This document shows, piece by piece, positions 51,530 through 61,324 of a DNA stretch of 64,000 nt (positions within the stretch are counted from its first letter, which is position 1; each line of letters starts with the position of its first letter). The notes under the pieces were generated by a model. The model saw nothing but the letters and a program-made list of their open reading frames with translations, was not told the DNA's origin and did no database searches. The translations under genes and the position numbers were made by a program. The stretch is from Candidatus Peregrinibacteria bacterium CG10_big_fil_rev_8_21_14_0_10_36_19 (GTDB taxonomy: Bacteria; Patescibacteriota; Gracilibacteria; UBA1369; LOWO2-01-FULL-3), in the NCBI GenBank assembly GCA_002772535.1, contig PFDP01000014.1:101402-165401 (forward strand), read 5' to 3'.

Positions 51530-51949
51530 CTACTTTACAAAAACAATCCCCAACCCTAGAAATAATACAATAATAAACAACCCGACAAACAAAGTTAAAC
51601 CTGTCAGAAAGAGAGCAAAAAATGATTTTATTAATGAAGAGCCATAAAACTTATGTACAACGTATACCCCCACCATCAGCGAAACCACCAAGGAAAATAA
51701 ACTAAGGACTGATGACAATTCCTGAATTCGATCTAAAAACAACATGCCCAAACTCATAGTTATACCCAAATGTATGCCGAGAATAACTAAATTACAATAC
51801 AAGGCAGTCTTAAAATCACTTTTTGCGAATTTCAAAAGACGTGCAAAGAAGCGCAAAATCAAAGAAGTAATCAGTGGAATAATAATCATCCCTAGAATAC
51901 CAACAGTTAAAATCAAAAAAATTAACGATGTACCATTTGACAAATTCAT
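51530..51949 (-). CDS. Four-helix membrane protein, unknown
   Basis: About 139 residues from the ATG at 51949 (MNLSNGTSLIFLI) with four transmembrane segments. I rejected the longer frame to 52054 because its first 35 codons are the tRNA-Leu(GAG) gene in antisense-free overlap and contain tRNA sequence. No family recognised; layout and size resemble the membrane gene downstream, perhaps a related pair. Confidence 0.55.
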   Translation of the reverse strand: MNLSNGTSLIFLILTVGILGMIIIPLITSLILRFFARLLKFAKSDFKTALYCNLVILGIHLGITMSLGMLFLDRIQELSSVLSLFSLVVSLMVGVYVVHKFYGSSLIKSFFALFLTGLTLFVGLFIIVLFLGLGIVFVK

Positions 51950-51974
51950 ATGTTTACTTTTAAAAAATTTAATT

Positions 51975-52060
51975 TGGTGCCCAGGAGAGGACTTGAACCT
52001 CCACCCAAATACATGGACTACCACCTCAAGGTAGCGCGTATACCATTCCGCCACCTGGGC
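51975..52060 (-). tRNA. tRNA-Leu (anticodon GAG)
   Basis: On the - strand: acceptor GCCCAGG / CCTGGGC + A + encoded CCA, D-arm GGCGGAATGGTATACGC, anticodon stem CTACC/GGTAG with loop TTGAGGT (anticodon GAG), long variable arm, T-arm GGAGGTTCAAGTCCTCT. Class II structure confirms Leu. It shares the acceptor stem with the tRNA-Leu(CAA) at 9972. Confidence 0.97.
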
Positions 52061-52093
52061 ACGTTAAAACAAGAGGATTCTATCACCTAATAT

Positions 52094-53164
52094 CTAGTCT
52101 TCCAAGTCCTTATTACTTTTAAGCACAACATCTAAGTATTGTACTTTTCCATTACGCCAAATTTTCATTTTCACCCTATCTCCAGGAACATGCTCACGAA
52201 TAACTTTTTGTAAAGGCATATCAACAGACAAATCAATATCATCAATACTTAATATAATATCCTTTTCCTTAACACCCGCATCAAAGGCAGCCCCCTTGTA
52301 AATCACCGCTGGATTTTTCAAAGAACCATCCCCAACCACAAGAGCACCACCAACCAAATCCTTAGAGAATTCAGATGCCTGAGATTTACTCAACATCAAA
52401 AACCTCACACCTAAAACAGGCCTAATTATTTCACCATTCTTTACCAAACTTTTAACAATAGGCTTAAGATCATTGATAGGAATTGCAAAACCAATACCGT
52501 TTGCCGATGAAGCAACTGCAACATTCATAGCAATCACCTGCCCTTGCATATTTATCAGCGGTCCACCACTACTACCTAAATTAATAGAAGCATCAGTCTG
52601 TAATAGTCCAGAAAGATTTTCAACCCCATAACCAAAATCATTAAAAGCAGTTACATCCCTACCAATTGCACTAATAATTCCAGAAGAGGCTGTGTTCTCA
52701 TACTGAGCCAGCGCATTACCAATAGCCAAAACCTGCTGACCAACTTGTAAAACATCAGAATCACCAAACTTAGCCACCTTAAATTCCCTATCACTTTCAA
52801 CCTTAATTGCTGCAACATCATCAAAAGGATCCAGACTTAAAACCCTAGCCTTAGCCTGCTCACCATCATTAAAAACAACAACATAATTCAAACTCAAATC
52901 TTCTACAACATGCCTATTTGTTAAAATAATTCCACTTTCATCAACTAAAAATCCAGTACCACCAGTTTCCTTCTGACCACTATTGGTATATGCAAGAATA
53001 GAAACAACGGAATCAGAAACAGCATCCACAGCACTAATCATTTCAGAATTTTCAATAAAGAAAACATCATGAGCAATTTGCGATTTACCAACAAAACTAC
53101 CGGCAAATCCACCTACGAAACCCAGAAATAGCGCCAAAAATAAAATATGATAGTTTTTCATCAA
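52094..53164 (-). CDS. HtrA/DegP-type serine protease with PDZ
   Basis: 356 residues. One N-terminal transmembrane anchor (about 5-25), then a trypsin-like domain with the triad His in ILTNRHVVEDL, Asp in DPFDDVAAIKV, and Ser in INLGSSGGPLINM (GSSGGP rather than the common GNSGGP). A PDZ domain fills about 245-350, ending KMKIWRNGKVQYLDVVL with PDZ strands. Extracytoplasmic quality control is the likely role. It lies downstream of tRNA-Leu and convergent to nothing; glyA starts 115 bp away, divergently. Confidence 0.92.
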   Translation of the reverse strand: MMKNYHILFLALFLGFVGGFAGSFVGKSQIAHDVFFIENSEMISAVDAVSDSVVSILAYTNSGQKETGGTGFLVDESGIILTNRHVVEDLSLNYVVVFNDGEQAKARVLSLDPFDDVAAIKVESDREFKVAKFGDSDVLQVGQQVLAIGNALAQYENTASSGIISAIGRDVTAFNDFGYGVENLSGLLQTDASINLGSSGGPLINMQGQVIAMNVAVASSANGIGFAIPINDLKPIVKSLVKNGEIIRPVLGVRFLMLSKSQASEFSKDLVGGALVVGDGSLKNPAVIYKGAAFDAGVKEKDIILSIDDIDLSVDMPLQKVIREHVPGDRVKMKIWRNGKVQYLDVVLKSNKDLED

Positions 53165-53279
53165 TAAAATTTTACCCTTATTTCAAAAAATCGCAATCGA
53201 CGATCACAACTTGCCCTTGCAACATAAAAACAAATCACCGAAAATAACTACGGTTTCAATATAAGTAACCCACAAAACT

Positions 53280-54524
53280 ATGAGCGCAATTCAAAAAAGC
53301 GACCCTCAAATTTATGAGGCTATTGAGCGTGAAAAACGTCGACAAGCCGAAGGTATCGAATTAATTCCTTCAGAAAACTACACATCTGAAGCAGTAATGG
53401 AAGCTTGCGGATCCATCCTTACAAATAAATACTCCGAGGGGTATCCAGGGAAAAGATATTATGGAGGACAAGAAAATATAGACCACATAGAAACACTTGC
53501 CATTGAAAGAGCAAAGGAACTTTTTGGTGCAGAGCACGTAAATGTTCAGCCATATTCTGGATCACCAGCTAACACAGCAATTTACTTTGCCCTACTAGAA
53601 TTTGGAGACACAGTAATGGGATTAAAACTAGAACATGGAGGACACATCACCCATGGTTTACCAATAGCCTTTTCTGGAAAAGCATATAATTTCGTTCAAT
53701 ATGGAGTAGATATTGAAACCGGAAGAATCAACATGGAAGAGGTAAGAAAAATGGCTCACGAACATAAACCAAAAATGATCGTAGCAGGATTTACAGCCTA
53801 CCCAAGAGACATAGACTGGAAAGAATTTAAAGCAATTGCAGACGAAGTTGGAGCAATTACAATGGCAGACATTTCACACACAGCAGGACTAATAGCTGGT
53901 GGAGTATTGGAATCACCGGTACCATATTTTGATGTGGTTATGAGCACAACTCATAAAACACTTAGAGGGCCTCGTGGAGCAATGATTATGTGTAAAGAAA
54001 AATTTGCAAAAGCAATTGATAGAGCAGTATTTCCAGGATTACAAGGCGGCCCGCACGAACACGCCATTGCTGGAAAAGCTATTGCATTCAAAGAAGCACT
54101 ACAACCGTCTTTCAAAGAATATGGCGCACAAGTAAAGAAAAATGCAGCATATCTTGCAGAAAAACTAATGGAGAGAGACTTTAAACTAATCTCTGATGGA
54201 ACAGATACTCACTTATTACTTGCAGATTTAACAAACAAAGGAGTAACAGGAAAACAAGCACAACATGTACTTGATGAAGTAGGAATCACTCTAAACAAAA
54301 ACACAATTCCAGGAGAAACTCGTAGCCCTATGGATCCATCAGGAATCCGTTTTGGAACACCGGCTATCACAACTCGCGGAATGAAAGAACCAGAAATGGA
54401 TCGCATCGCAGATTGGATGGACAGAGTTATCTCAAACATTGACGACGAAGCCTTACACGCACAAATAAAAGAAGAGGTAAAAGAAATGTGTCTAAAATTC
54501 CCAGTACCAGGAATCAAAGTATAA
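53280..54524 (+). CDS. glyA: Serine hydroxymethyltransferase
   Basis: GlyA interconverts serine and glycine and charges THF with one-carbon units, linking with the folate operon. 414 residues; [55 protein letters not shown], the PLP loop [19 protein letters not shown] with the Schiff-base Lys, and [21 protein letters not shown] box lies 17 nt before the ATG. Confidence 0.97.
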   Translation: MSAIQKSDPQIYEAIEREKRRQAEGIELIPSENYTSEAVMEACGSILTNKYSEGYPGKRYYGGQENIDHIETLAIERAKELFGAEHVNVQPYSGSPANTAIYFALLEFGDTVMGLKLEHGGHITHGLPIAFSGKAYNFVQYGVDIETGRINMEEVRKMAHEHKPKMIVAGFTAYPRDIDWKEFKAIADEVGAITMADISHTAGLIAGGVLESPVPYFDVVMSTTHKTLRGPRGAMIMCKEKFAKAIDRAVFPGLQGGPHEHAIAGKAIAFKEALQPSFKEYGAQVKKNAAYLAEKLMERDFKLISDGTDTHLLLADLTNKGVTGKQAQHVLDEVGITLNKNTIPGETRSPMDPSGIRFGTPAITTRGMKEPEMDRIADWMDRVISNIDDEALHAQIKEEVKEMCLKFPVPGIKV

Positions 54525-54526
54525 AT

Positions 54527-56089
54527 TTACTCAGTTCTTTTTATTACAACAATTGTAATATCATCCATTTGTTCATGGTCACCCATGAAAGCATAAACAT
54601 CGTCGAGGATCATCTTCTTTAGATCTTCGGCGGTTTTTGCTTTTTGAGCAAAAGCTTTAACAGCACTTTGCAAACGATCCATGCCGTAACATTCTTTATC
54701 TGTTTGCCAAGCTTCTGGAATACCATCACTATAACAAACTACGAAATCACCAACTTTTAAGTCAAGATCCTGAGCATGAGTTGATTTAGAAATATCTGGC
54801 AACATACCAAGCGCAATTCCGCCAGCCTTACCAAGAACAACATCTCGAGAGTCAGACTTATAATGAATAAGCTGCTCATGACCAGCACTTACATAACTAA
54901 ATTTACCAAGCAAAGAATCCCACTCCATCAAGCAAAGAGTCATAAACATATTTGGCATAGTTTTAACCTTCAAAACCTTGTTAACCTTTAAAATAATTTG
55001 CTTCAAATCAATTTTGTCACTAAAACCATAAAACAAAGCACTAGCAATAGAACTCACTATACCTGCGGGCACACCATGACCAGTAACATCCCCCAAATAC
55101 ATAAGCATTTTATTTTCATTGATCGAAATAAAATCATACATATCTCCACCAATCGCTCCAGCAGGATCCACACTAGCAGCTAAATCCAAACCATTTACAG
55201 ACGGTATCACTTTAGGAACAAGTTGATTTTGAATCTGTGTCGCTAATTCAAGCTCGCGAGTTACACGCTCCTTATACAAACGAGCATCCATACTCGCTTC
55301 AAGATCCACCGCCATCTTGTTAAACGCCCCACCAAGATAACCGATTTCATCACTAGTTTTAATTTCAACTCTAGTTTTAAAGTTACCTTTAGCAATTTCC
55401 TCAGCCCCCTTTACTAATTTCCACACCGGTCGAGAAATTTGTGTAGACATAAAGAAAGACATCATCATTCCCAATAAAACACCAAACAATGCTAAATAGA
55501 CAATACGCTGACGCATGGCCTCAATCCTCATATTCAAATTACTATAATCAACTTTATAAACTACAGAATATTTTTCACTAGCCGGCACAACAAACAAATC
55601 CACCAAAGTGCCTTTTTCTAAATCTGCAATTTTTTCACCATTTTGATTAACATAAAAACCTTCTTTCAAAAAATAAACAAAACCATCCAAAGTTCTAACA
55701 GAAACATATTCAGATTGCACTTGTGCCAACAATGATTTATCCACAAGCCTATCCTCACCATCGTAACGCTTCGTAGTATCCAAAAGCGAATCATACAAAG
55801 TAACACCACCATAACTAACCATTTTAACATTAGAGACATCATCATTCTGCTCAAAAAGAGACTGAACCTCCCTATTAAAATAAACAAAACTATTAGCCTC
55901 CAAATAAAGTTCATAGTTGTCTACAACATCACCGGCTGTCAATTTAGAAAAAGCTAAAGTGTTCAAGTATATATCATCAGCAAGTTCAACTTTTTTCTCA
56001 CTAATAAACAAGAAAGCAACAGCAGAAAACAGTATCACTATTAGAAGTGAAATTGCCATAACAAGCTTACTGCGAATGTTGAATTTCAT
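54527..56089 (-). CDS. SpoIIE-type PP2C phosphatase with HAMP domain (RsbU-like)
   Basis: 520 residues. Two transmembrane segments (about 9-29 and 194-214) bracket an extracytoplasmic sensor domain; a HAMP domain follows (about 215-268, RPVWKLVKGAEEIAKGNFKTRVEIKTSDEIG). The C-terminal PP2C_SIG phosphatase shows GAIGGDMYDFISI, YLGDVTGHGVPAGIVSSI, YVSAGHEQLIHY and YSDGIPEAW, with the metal Asp residues in place. Such proteins dephosphorylate anti-sigma antagonists in partner-switching; no RsbV/RsbW-like gene is near. The start overlaps the stop of the SBP gene upstream by one base. Confidence 0.92.
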   Translation of the reverse strand: MKFNIRSKLVMAISLLIVILFSAVAFLFISEKKVELADDIYLNTLAFSKLTAGDVVDNYELYLEANSFVYFNREVQSLFEQNDDVSNVKMVSYGGVTLYDSLLDTTKRYDGEDRLVDKSLLAQVQSEYVSVRTLDGFVYFLKEGFYVNQNGEKIADLEKGTLVDLFVVPASEKYSVVYKVDYSNLNMRIEAMRQRIVYLALFGVLLGMMMSFFMSTQISRPVWKLVKGAEEIAKGNFKTRVEIKTSDEIGYLGGAFNKMAVDLEASMDARLYKERVTRELELATQIQNQLVPKVIPSVNGLDLAASVDPAGAIGGDMYDFISINENKMLMYLGDVTGHGVPAGIVSSIASALFYGFSDKIDLKQIILKVNKVLKVKTMPNMFMTLCLMEWDSLLGKFSYVSAGHEQLIHYKSDSRDVVLGKAGGIALGMLPDISKSTHAQDLDLKVGDFVVCYSDGIPEAWQTDKECYGMDRLQSAVKAFAQKAKTAEDLKKMILDDVYAFMGDHEQMDDITIVVIKRTE

Positions 56090-57585
56090 TATTTTACAGT
56101 TATTTCATTAAAATATATCAAACCATCAATACGTGGAACGAAATCAATAGAGTTGTTAGTAGCAAAGACTGTTTCATATTGAAAAAGTGGAGATCCTAAA
56201 ACATCCTTCCTTACAACAATTTCCATTAACTCCTGAAGCACTGCGCGCCTTCGGCGCGCATCCAATTCAGTCAAACCTTGATCAATTAAAGCATCAACCT
56301 GAGCATCACTATAATTCATAACATTAAAATCAGCTCCAGATTTAACAACAGTCTTAAAGAAATCTACAGAATCACCAATATCAGATTTAAAACCAAAGAA
56401 ATACATATCAGCCTTTTTTGCGTCTAAACTTTTCAAAAAATCATTTCCATCCAAATAAGAAACAATAACATTTACATCAGAATCCTTTAAGGATTTTCTA
56501 ACAAACTCACCCAAAACATCCAAACCCTTCAAAAGATGCAATTGCAAAGTTTTCCCTTTTAGAAGCCCAACATCAGATTTAGGAAAATTATGAATTTTTG
56601 GATTAAACCCAAAAACCCCATCACTAACAAACTGATCAACAGGTAACGCAAAACCACCTAACTCCCTAGATAATGCTGTTTTATCAAATACACCAGCCAA
56701 AAACTCTCTAGCTTTAACATCTTTCAATAAAGAAGAATTAACATTAAACAACAAAAACTGAACTTCCAAACTAGGCACCGAAACAGTTTCAAAACCACGC
56801 TCCTTCACAGCAGCAACCGCATCAAACGGCACAAATGCCAACATATCAGCCCCACCGTTTAAGAAATCGTTAACACGAAGCGATTTATCCATCTCAACTT
56901 TTAAAACAACGGTATCAAACGGAACATCACCACCCCAATATTCATCATTCTTAATAAGCTCCATTCTTTCACCAAATTTCCAGCTAGAAAGCATGAATGG
57001 GCCTGTCCCCGTAGGCATTTCCACTTCATCAGAAGAAATAATTAAAACATTGGAAACCTTTTGTAAAAGCAAAGGATCAGGCTTCAAAGTTGTAATTTGA
57101 ATTGTTGCGGAGTCCACCGCTTTCACAGATCTAATTGTTGAAAGTAAATCTTTTAACTCAGACCTCTCATACCTAGCAGCTCTTTCAAAACTCGCTAAAA
57201 CATCTTGCACATCAAACGCACTACCATCATGAAACTTCACACCAGATCTTAAGCGAAATTCCCAAGTATAATCATCCAAAAGTCCCCATGAAATTGCCAA
57301 AGACGGCTTCATGTTTAAGTCTTTATCCGCAACAACAAGAGGCTCATAAACATTCACCAATCTCTGTCTAGCAGTCGGATTAAAAAATGTTGGCTCAAAT
57401 TCACCAATTTCATCAGGATAAATAACTGTTAAAACTTCCTTTTTCTTCATTACATTTTCCTCTAAATTAGAGGATTTATTATCAATAAAATCAGCAAAAA
57501 ACAGCTTTAAAGTAACAAAAACAAACACAAGCACAAAAATGCCATAAACTATTGCCTTCAAAATTTTCCATATTTTACTTTCCAT
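56089..57585 (-). CDS. Peptide-binding protein (SBP_bac_5), membrane-anchored
   Basis: 498 residues, with an N-terminal transmembrane anchor (about 8-30) and a type 5 solute-binding domain: ARQRLVNVYEPLVV, FRLRSGVKFHDGSAFDVQDVLASFERA, MPTGTGPFMLSSW and PLFQYETVFATN. Paralogue of the 37712 gene. The coupled phosphatase gene (1-bp overlap) suggests peptide sensing as well as uptake. No ABC permease or ATPase nearby. Confidence 0.85.
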   Translation of the reverse strand: MESKIWKILKAIVYGIFVLVFVFVTLKLFFADFIDNKSSNLEENVMKKKEVLTVIYPDEIGEFEPTFFNPTARQRLVNVYEPLVVADKDLNMKPSLAISWGLLDDYTWEFRLRSGVKFHDGSAFDVQDVLASFERAARYERSELKDLLSTIRSVKAVDSATIQITTLKPDPLLLQKVSNVLIISSDEVEMPTGTGPFMLSSWKFGERMELIKNDEYWGGDVPFDTVVLKVEMDKSLRVNDFLNGGADMLAFVPFDAVAAVKERGFETVSVPSLEVQFLLFNVNSSLLKDVKAREFLAGVFDKTALSRELGGFALPVDQFVSDGVFGFNPKIHNFPKSDVGLLKGKTLQLHLLKGLDVLGEFVRKSLKDSDVNVIVSYLDGNDFLKSLDAKKADMYFFGFKSDIGDSVDFFKTVVKSGADFNVMNYSDAQVDALIDQGLTELDARRRRAVLQELMEIVVRKDVLGSPLFQYETVFATNNSIDFVPRIDGLIYFNEITVK

Positions 57586-57645
57586 TTGTTTTTATTTTTT
57601 TCGAAAATATCCCTATATTATAACAAAAATAGCGATTTTTTTCAA

Positions 57646-58908
57646 CTACAATTTAGCCAAAGTATCTCTTAAATCAGACTCTAATTTTGAGTCACCCATC
57701 TGCCTTGCAATATCCAACATTTTTAAATAAACAGACTTATAACTTTTTGCCTGTTTTATAGTCTTTACACCTGAAACTTTCCTATGAAGCTCATTAAATT
57801 TCTTTGCCAAACAAGCCTTCAACATCTCATCATCACCTAAATTCTTAAAAACCTCTATAGCCTTATCAACCTGCCCATTTTTATAATAAAAAACACCTTC
57901 ATTATGAGAAACAACTCTAAGAAAATCTGTTTGACCGCTTTTAGAAGCGTAAAATTTAGCTAATTTAAAATTTTTGGAATCCATATAATAAGCAGCAGCA
58001 TTATGATATGCACTCACAAGCAAATCCCTATCCCCCATTTTAGTAAAATAAAAAATCGCTGTATCAAAATCTTTACGACGCATCGAAGAAACAGCCATAT
58101 TTCTATATGCAATGTTCAAATTTTTAGCAACCAAAGACTTTAAGCTACTCAAAGCATAAGCCAATTGAGCACTTTTAAGCATCATCCTTTCATCAACCAC
58201 CTGAACATCCTCTCTAAAATCAGCTAAATCTAACAAATTTGTTGAAATTATTTCCGTCACAGGTAAAACCTCCAAATTTTCACTGTAATGATGAAAAGTC
58301 GCATTTGTAGCCTCAATATCCACACCCTTAAAATGCAAACATACATGTTCAGGCAAAAGCTTAATAGATAGATCCACCAAAGGATATTTCAAAGAAAAAA
58401 GATAAATGTATAAAGTCACAATCTGATTACAATCCCCCTCTAATTTCGCATCATTAGGATCTCGTAAAAGTTTCCCAAAACTTGCAGTCTTAATATAGTG
58501 ATAATACAAACCTGGACTTAAAAACTGCATTATTTCAAATAAATATACAAATTGGTCTTTATAAGAATCAACAAAATCCAAACCCACAGCTTCAACAGCA
58601 AATTTTACATCCATAACACTTACAGGATTCGCAGCAGAATATTCATTCAATTTTTTCTTAATACCCTCAACATCTTCATACATTTTTCTACGAGTAGTCT
58701 TATTTAGATATTTATACCCCTTAAACTTTCTTTCCATCCAAACATTCAACACAATCAAATTTTCCTGCATCAAAGTAAGAAGCTCAGTACGAACATCAGC
58801 AATACTATCTGTAGATTTTATACGCATAAAAAACTTATCAACCTTTTTCTCAAAAGGATGAACATAAGGCGAAAACAAGCCAAAAAACCATTTAAAAAAT
58901 CTCAACAT
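57646..58908 (-). CDS. Transglutaminase-like (papain-fold) plus TPR protein
   Basis: 420 residues. Residues about 150-200 look like a transglutaminase/SirB1-type core: EGDCNQIVTLYIYLF (Cys160), LPEHVCLHF (His188/192) and VDIEATNAT (Asp197 or Glu199) would form a Cys-His-Asp triad. The second half (about 245-420) consists of TPR-like helical repeats (NMAVSSMRRKDFDTAIFYF, HNAAAYYMDSKNFKLAKFYA, HNEGVFYYKNGQVDKAIEVF). There is no obvious signal peptide, but the N-terminus is hydrophobic (LRFFKWFFGLFSPY). Whether it is an active peptidase or a degenerate fold is unknown. Confidence 0.7.
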   Translation of the reverse strand: MLRFFKWFFGLFSPYVHPFEKKVDKFFMRIKSTDSIADVRTELLTLMQENLIVLNVWMERKFKGYKYLNKTTRRKMYEDVEGIKKKLNEYSAANPVSVMDVKFAVEAVGLDFVDSYKDQFVYLFEIMQFLSPGLYYHYIKTASFGKLLRDPNDAKLEGDCNQIVTLYIYLFSLKYPLVDLSIKLLPEHVCLHFKGVDIEATNATFHHYSENLEVLPVTEIISTNLLDLADFREDVQVVDERMMLKSAQLAYALSSLKSLVAKNLNIAYRNMAVSSMRRKDFDTAIFYFTKMGDRDLLVSAYHNAAAYYMDSKNFKLAKFYASKSGQTDFLRVVSHNEGVFYYKNGQVDKAIEVFKNLGDDEMLKACLAKKFNELHRKVSGVKTIKQAKSYKSVYLKMLDIARQMGDSKLESDLRDTLAKL

Positions 58909-58927
58909 GAAAATATTATATCACAGA

Positions 58928-60742
58928 TTAATTACCTTTTTTCAAAACTGCTAAAAACGCCTCTTGTGGCAACTCAACTTTTCCAACCATCTTCATACGC
59001 TTCTTACCCTTTTTCTGTTTTTCCAAAAGTTTTCGCTTACGACTAATATCTCCACCATAAAGACCAGCTGTTACATCTTTTCTATAAGCAGACAAAGTTT
59101 CTCTCGCAACAACCCTAGAACCAACAGCAGCTTGAATTGGAATCACAAAATTTGCACGAGGAATTAAATCTTTAAGGCGAGAGGTTAAATCTCTCCCTAC
59201 ATAAAAAGCATTATCTTTATGCAAAATCAAAGAAAGTGCATCAACAACCTCACCAGCAATCATAATATCCAATTTCACAAGTGCACCAGCTCTATAATCC
59301 AAATACTCATAATTCATAGAAGCATATCCACTTGTAGCACTCTTAAGATTGTCGTAAAAATCAACAACTATAGAAGCTAGCGGCAATTCAAACACCAAAA
59401 GAACTCTATTTTGATCTAAATACTGCATATTTTTTGAAATTCCACGCTTTTCCGTACAAAGAGTTATAACTGCACCAACGTGATCTTTAGGAACCAAAAT
59501 CTCCACCCTTACCCATGGTTCTCTAATCTCAATAATTGCAGATGGATCTGGCAACTCAGAAGGACTAGATATAGTTTGTTCACCATCTTTTGTAACCACA
59601 ACATACGAAACCGAAGGAGCAGTAACAATTAAAGTTAAATCATATTCTCTTTCTAAACGCTCTTGTACAATTTCCATATGTAACAGTCCTAAAAATCCGC
59701 ACCTGAAACCATGCCCCAAAGCACCACTATGCTCAGGCTCAAAAGTTAAAGCACTATCGTTCATTTGCAATTTACCTAGCGCATCTCTAAGTAACTGATA
59801 TTCATCAGCATCAGTACTAAACACACCAGCAAAAACAAAAGGACGAACCACATTATAACCAGGCAAAGCACTCGCATCTGTCATTTCCATTTTAGCAGCA
59901 CCAGACTTCCAAACCGTATCACCAACTCTCGCATCTCTTACAGATTTCAAACCAGTTACAATGTACCCAACCTCACCAGCATTTAAAACATCAGTAGGTG
60001 TGTATTTAGGCTTAAAATAACCAACTTCTAAAACCTCAATACTCTTTTTTGTATTAAGGAAATAAACAGTATCTCCTCGTTTTACAGAGCCAGATTTTAA
60101 ACGCACATAAATAACAACTCCTTTATAAGAATCATATATGGAATCAAAAATCATAGCCTTAAGCTCATCATCAACACTTGTTTCAGTAGGTGCAGGAATA
60201 ACTTCCACCACCCTGTCCAAAACCTGTTCAACATTAGTACCTTCTTTAGCAGAAACAGCAATAATACTCTCTTTTGGTATACCCAAAGCATCCTCAATTT
60301 CTTTTGCTCGTCCAACAGGGTCTGCAGAAGGCAAATCAATCTTGTTTAAAACCGGTATAATCTCCAAATCATGTTCAATAGCCATGTAACAGTTTGCCAA
60401 AGTTTGAGCCTCAATTCCCTGCGTTGCATCCACCACCAAAATAGCTCCTTCACAAGCAGCTAAGCTTCTTGAAACTTCATAAGAAAAATCAACGTGACCT
60501 GGAGTATCAATTAAATTCAAAACATATTTTTCACCATTGCACACCCAATCCATCCTTACAGGCTGCAACTTAATCGTGATTCCACGCTCTTGCTCAATAT
60601 CCATAGTATCAAGCATCTGACCATGCTTCATATCACGACCAGCCACAGTAGAAGTAATCTCCAGAAATCTATCCGCTAAGGTAGATTTTCCGTGATCAAT
60701 ATGGGCAATAATACAAAAATTTCTAATATTCTTTTGACTCAT
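58928..60742 (-). CDS. lepA: Elongation factor 4 (LepA)
   Basis: Translational GTPase of 604 residues. FCIIAHIDHGKSTLADRF (P-loop), DTMDIEQERGITIK, LNLIDTPGHVDFSYEVSRSL, NKIDLPSADP, GFRCGFLGLLHMEI, and a C-terminal RKRKLLEKQKKGKKRMK, the LepA-specific tail. Complete. TAAAAT preceded by TG, 8 nt before the ATG, is a probable -10. Convergent/divergent neighbours: prgI starts 122 bp away in the opposite direction. Confidence 0.97.
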   Translation of the reverse strand: MSQKNIRNFCIIAHIDHGKSTLADRFLEITSTVAGRDMKHGQMLDTMDIEQERGITIKLQPVRMDWVCNGEKYVLNLIDTPGHVDFSYEVSRSLAACEGAILVVDATQGIEAQTLANCYMAIEHDLEIIPVLNKIDLPSADPVGRAKEIEDALGIPKESIIAVSAKEGTNVEQVLDRVVEVIPAPTETSVDDELKAMIFDSIYDSYKGVVIYVRLKSGSVKRGDTVYFLNTKKSIEVLEVGYFKPKYTPTDVLNAGEVGYIVTGLKSVRDARVGDTVWKSGAAKMEMTDASALPGYNVVRPFVFAGVFSTDADEYQLLRDALGKLQMNDSALTFEPEHSGALGHGFRCGFLGLLHMEIVQERLEREYDLTLIVTAPSVSYVVVTKDGEQTISSPSELPDPSAIIEIREPWVRVEILVPKDHVGAVITLCTEKRGISKNMQYLDQNRVLLVFELPLASIVVDFYDNLKSATSGYASMNYEYLDYRAGALVKLDIMIAGEVVDALSLILHKDNAFYVGRDLTSRLKDLIPRANFVIPIQAAVGSRVVARETLSAYRKDVTAGLYGGDISRKRKLLEKQKKGKKRMKMVGKVELPQEAFLAVLKKGN

Positions 60743-60814
60743 CGAGCGCCATTTTAGCAGAAACCTAAAACAAAAAATAGCAACTTTTCATAAGAAAAAA
60801 ATCTCACAAGCCTA

Positions 60815-60843
60815 TTGCTACAAAAAGCCAAATATGCTATAAT
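60815..60843 (+). promoter_or_regulatory. Consensus-like prgI promoter
   Basis: TTGCTA (60815-60820), 17-nt spacer, TATAAT (60838-60843), preceded by TG. Leader to the ATG at 60865 is about 15 nt. Very like the promoter of the surface protein gene. Confidence 0.8.
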
Positions 60844-60864
60844 ACACAGATAAATAAAAACAAA

Positions 60865-61323
60865 ATGCAATACAAAGTACCACAAGACGTACAAAGAGAG
60901 GATACAATTATAGGACCACTAACCCTAAAACAAATTGGAATATTGGGAATTGGTGGCGGTATTGCCTATGCTATTTATGTAACACTAGCCAAAAACTGGA
61001 TGATAGAAGTATGGCTTCCACCCACAGGAATTGTAGTAATGATCACCCTTGCATTCGCCTTTCTAAAAGTTCACAACTTACCATTCCATATCTATCTAAT
61101 GAGCTTAATTGAATTTCACTATCTACCTAAAAAAAGAATTTGGATACAAGGAGCAGGAACTCCATTTGTTCCACCATTTCAAGAGAAAAAAATAGAAAAA
61201 AAGATAGACACAGCCCCTAAAAAAGAACAAAAAAGTATAGAAGAACTAGCAGAAATTCTTGATTCAAAAGGTAAAAAACATTCTGCAATTCAAGAAATTG
61301 CTAACCAAAACTTAAACAAATAA
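60865..61323 (+). CDS. PrgI-family membrane protein
   Basis: 152 residues. The N-terminus QYKVPQDVQREDTIIGPLTLKQ is the PrgI (VirB3-like) start, followed by two transmembrane segments (about 27-45 and 51-70) and a LPFHIYLMSLIEFHYLPKKRIW stretch. The rest is a charged, Lys/Glu-rich tail. PrgI-like proteins are part of the VirB3/VirB4 module of type IV secretion and occur in most CPR genomes. Operon with the VirB4-like gene 1 bp downstream. Confidence 0.88.
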   Translation: MQYKVPQDVQREDTIIGPLTLKQIGILGIGGGIAYAIYVTLAKNWMIEVWLPPTGIVVMITLAFAFLKVHNLPFHIYLMSLIEFHYLPKKRIWIQGAGTPFVPPFQEKKIEKKIDTAPKKEQKSIEELAEILDSKGKKHSAIQEIANQNLNK

Positions 61324-61324
61324 T

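Noticed and set aside
51950..52054. N-terminal extension of the 51530 membrane protein gene
   Set aside because: These codons read through the tRNA-Leu(GAG) gene and give a non-conserved leader; the ATG at 51949 is after the tRNA.
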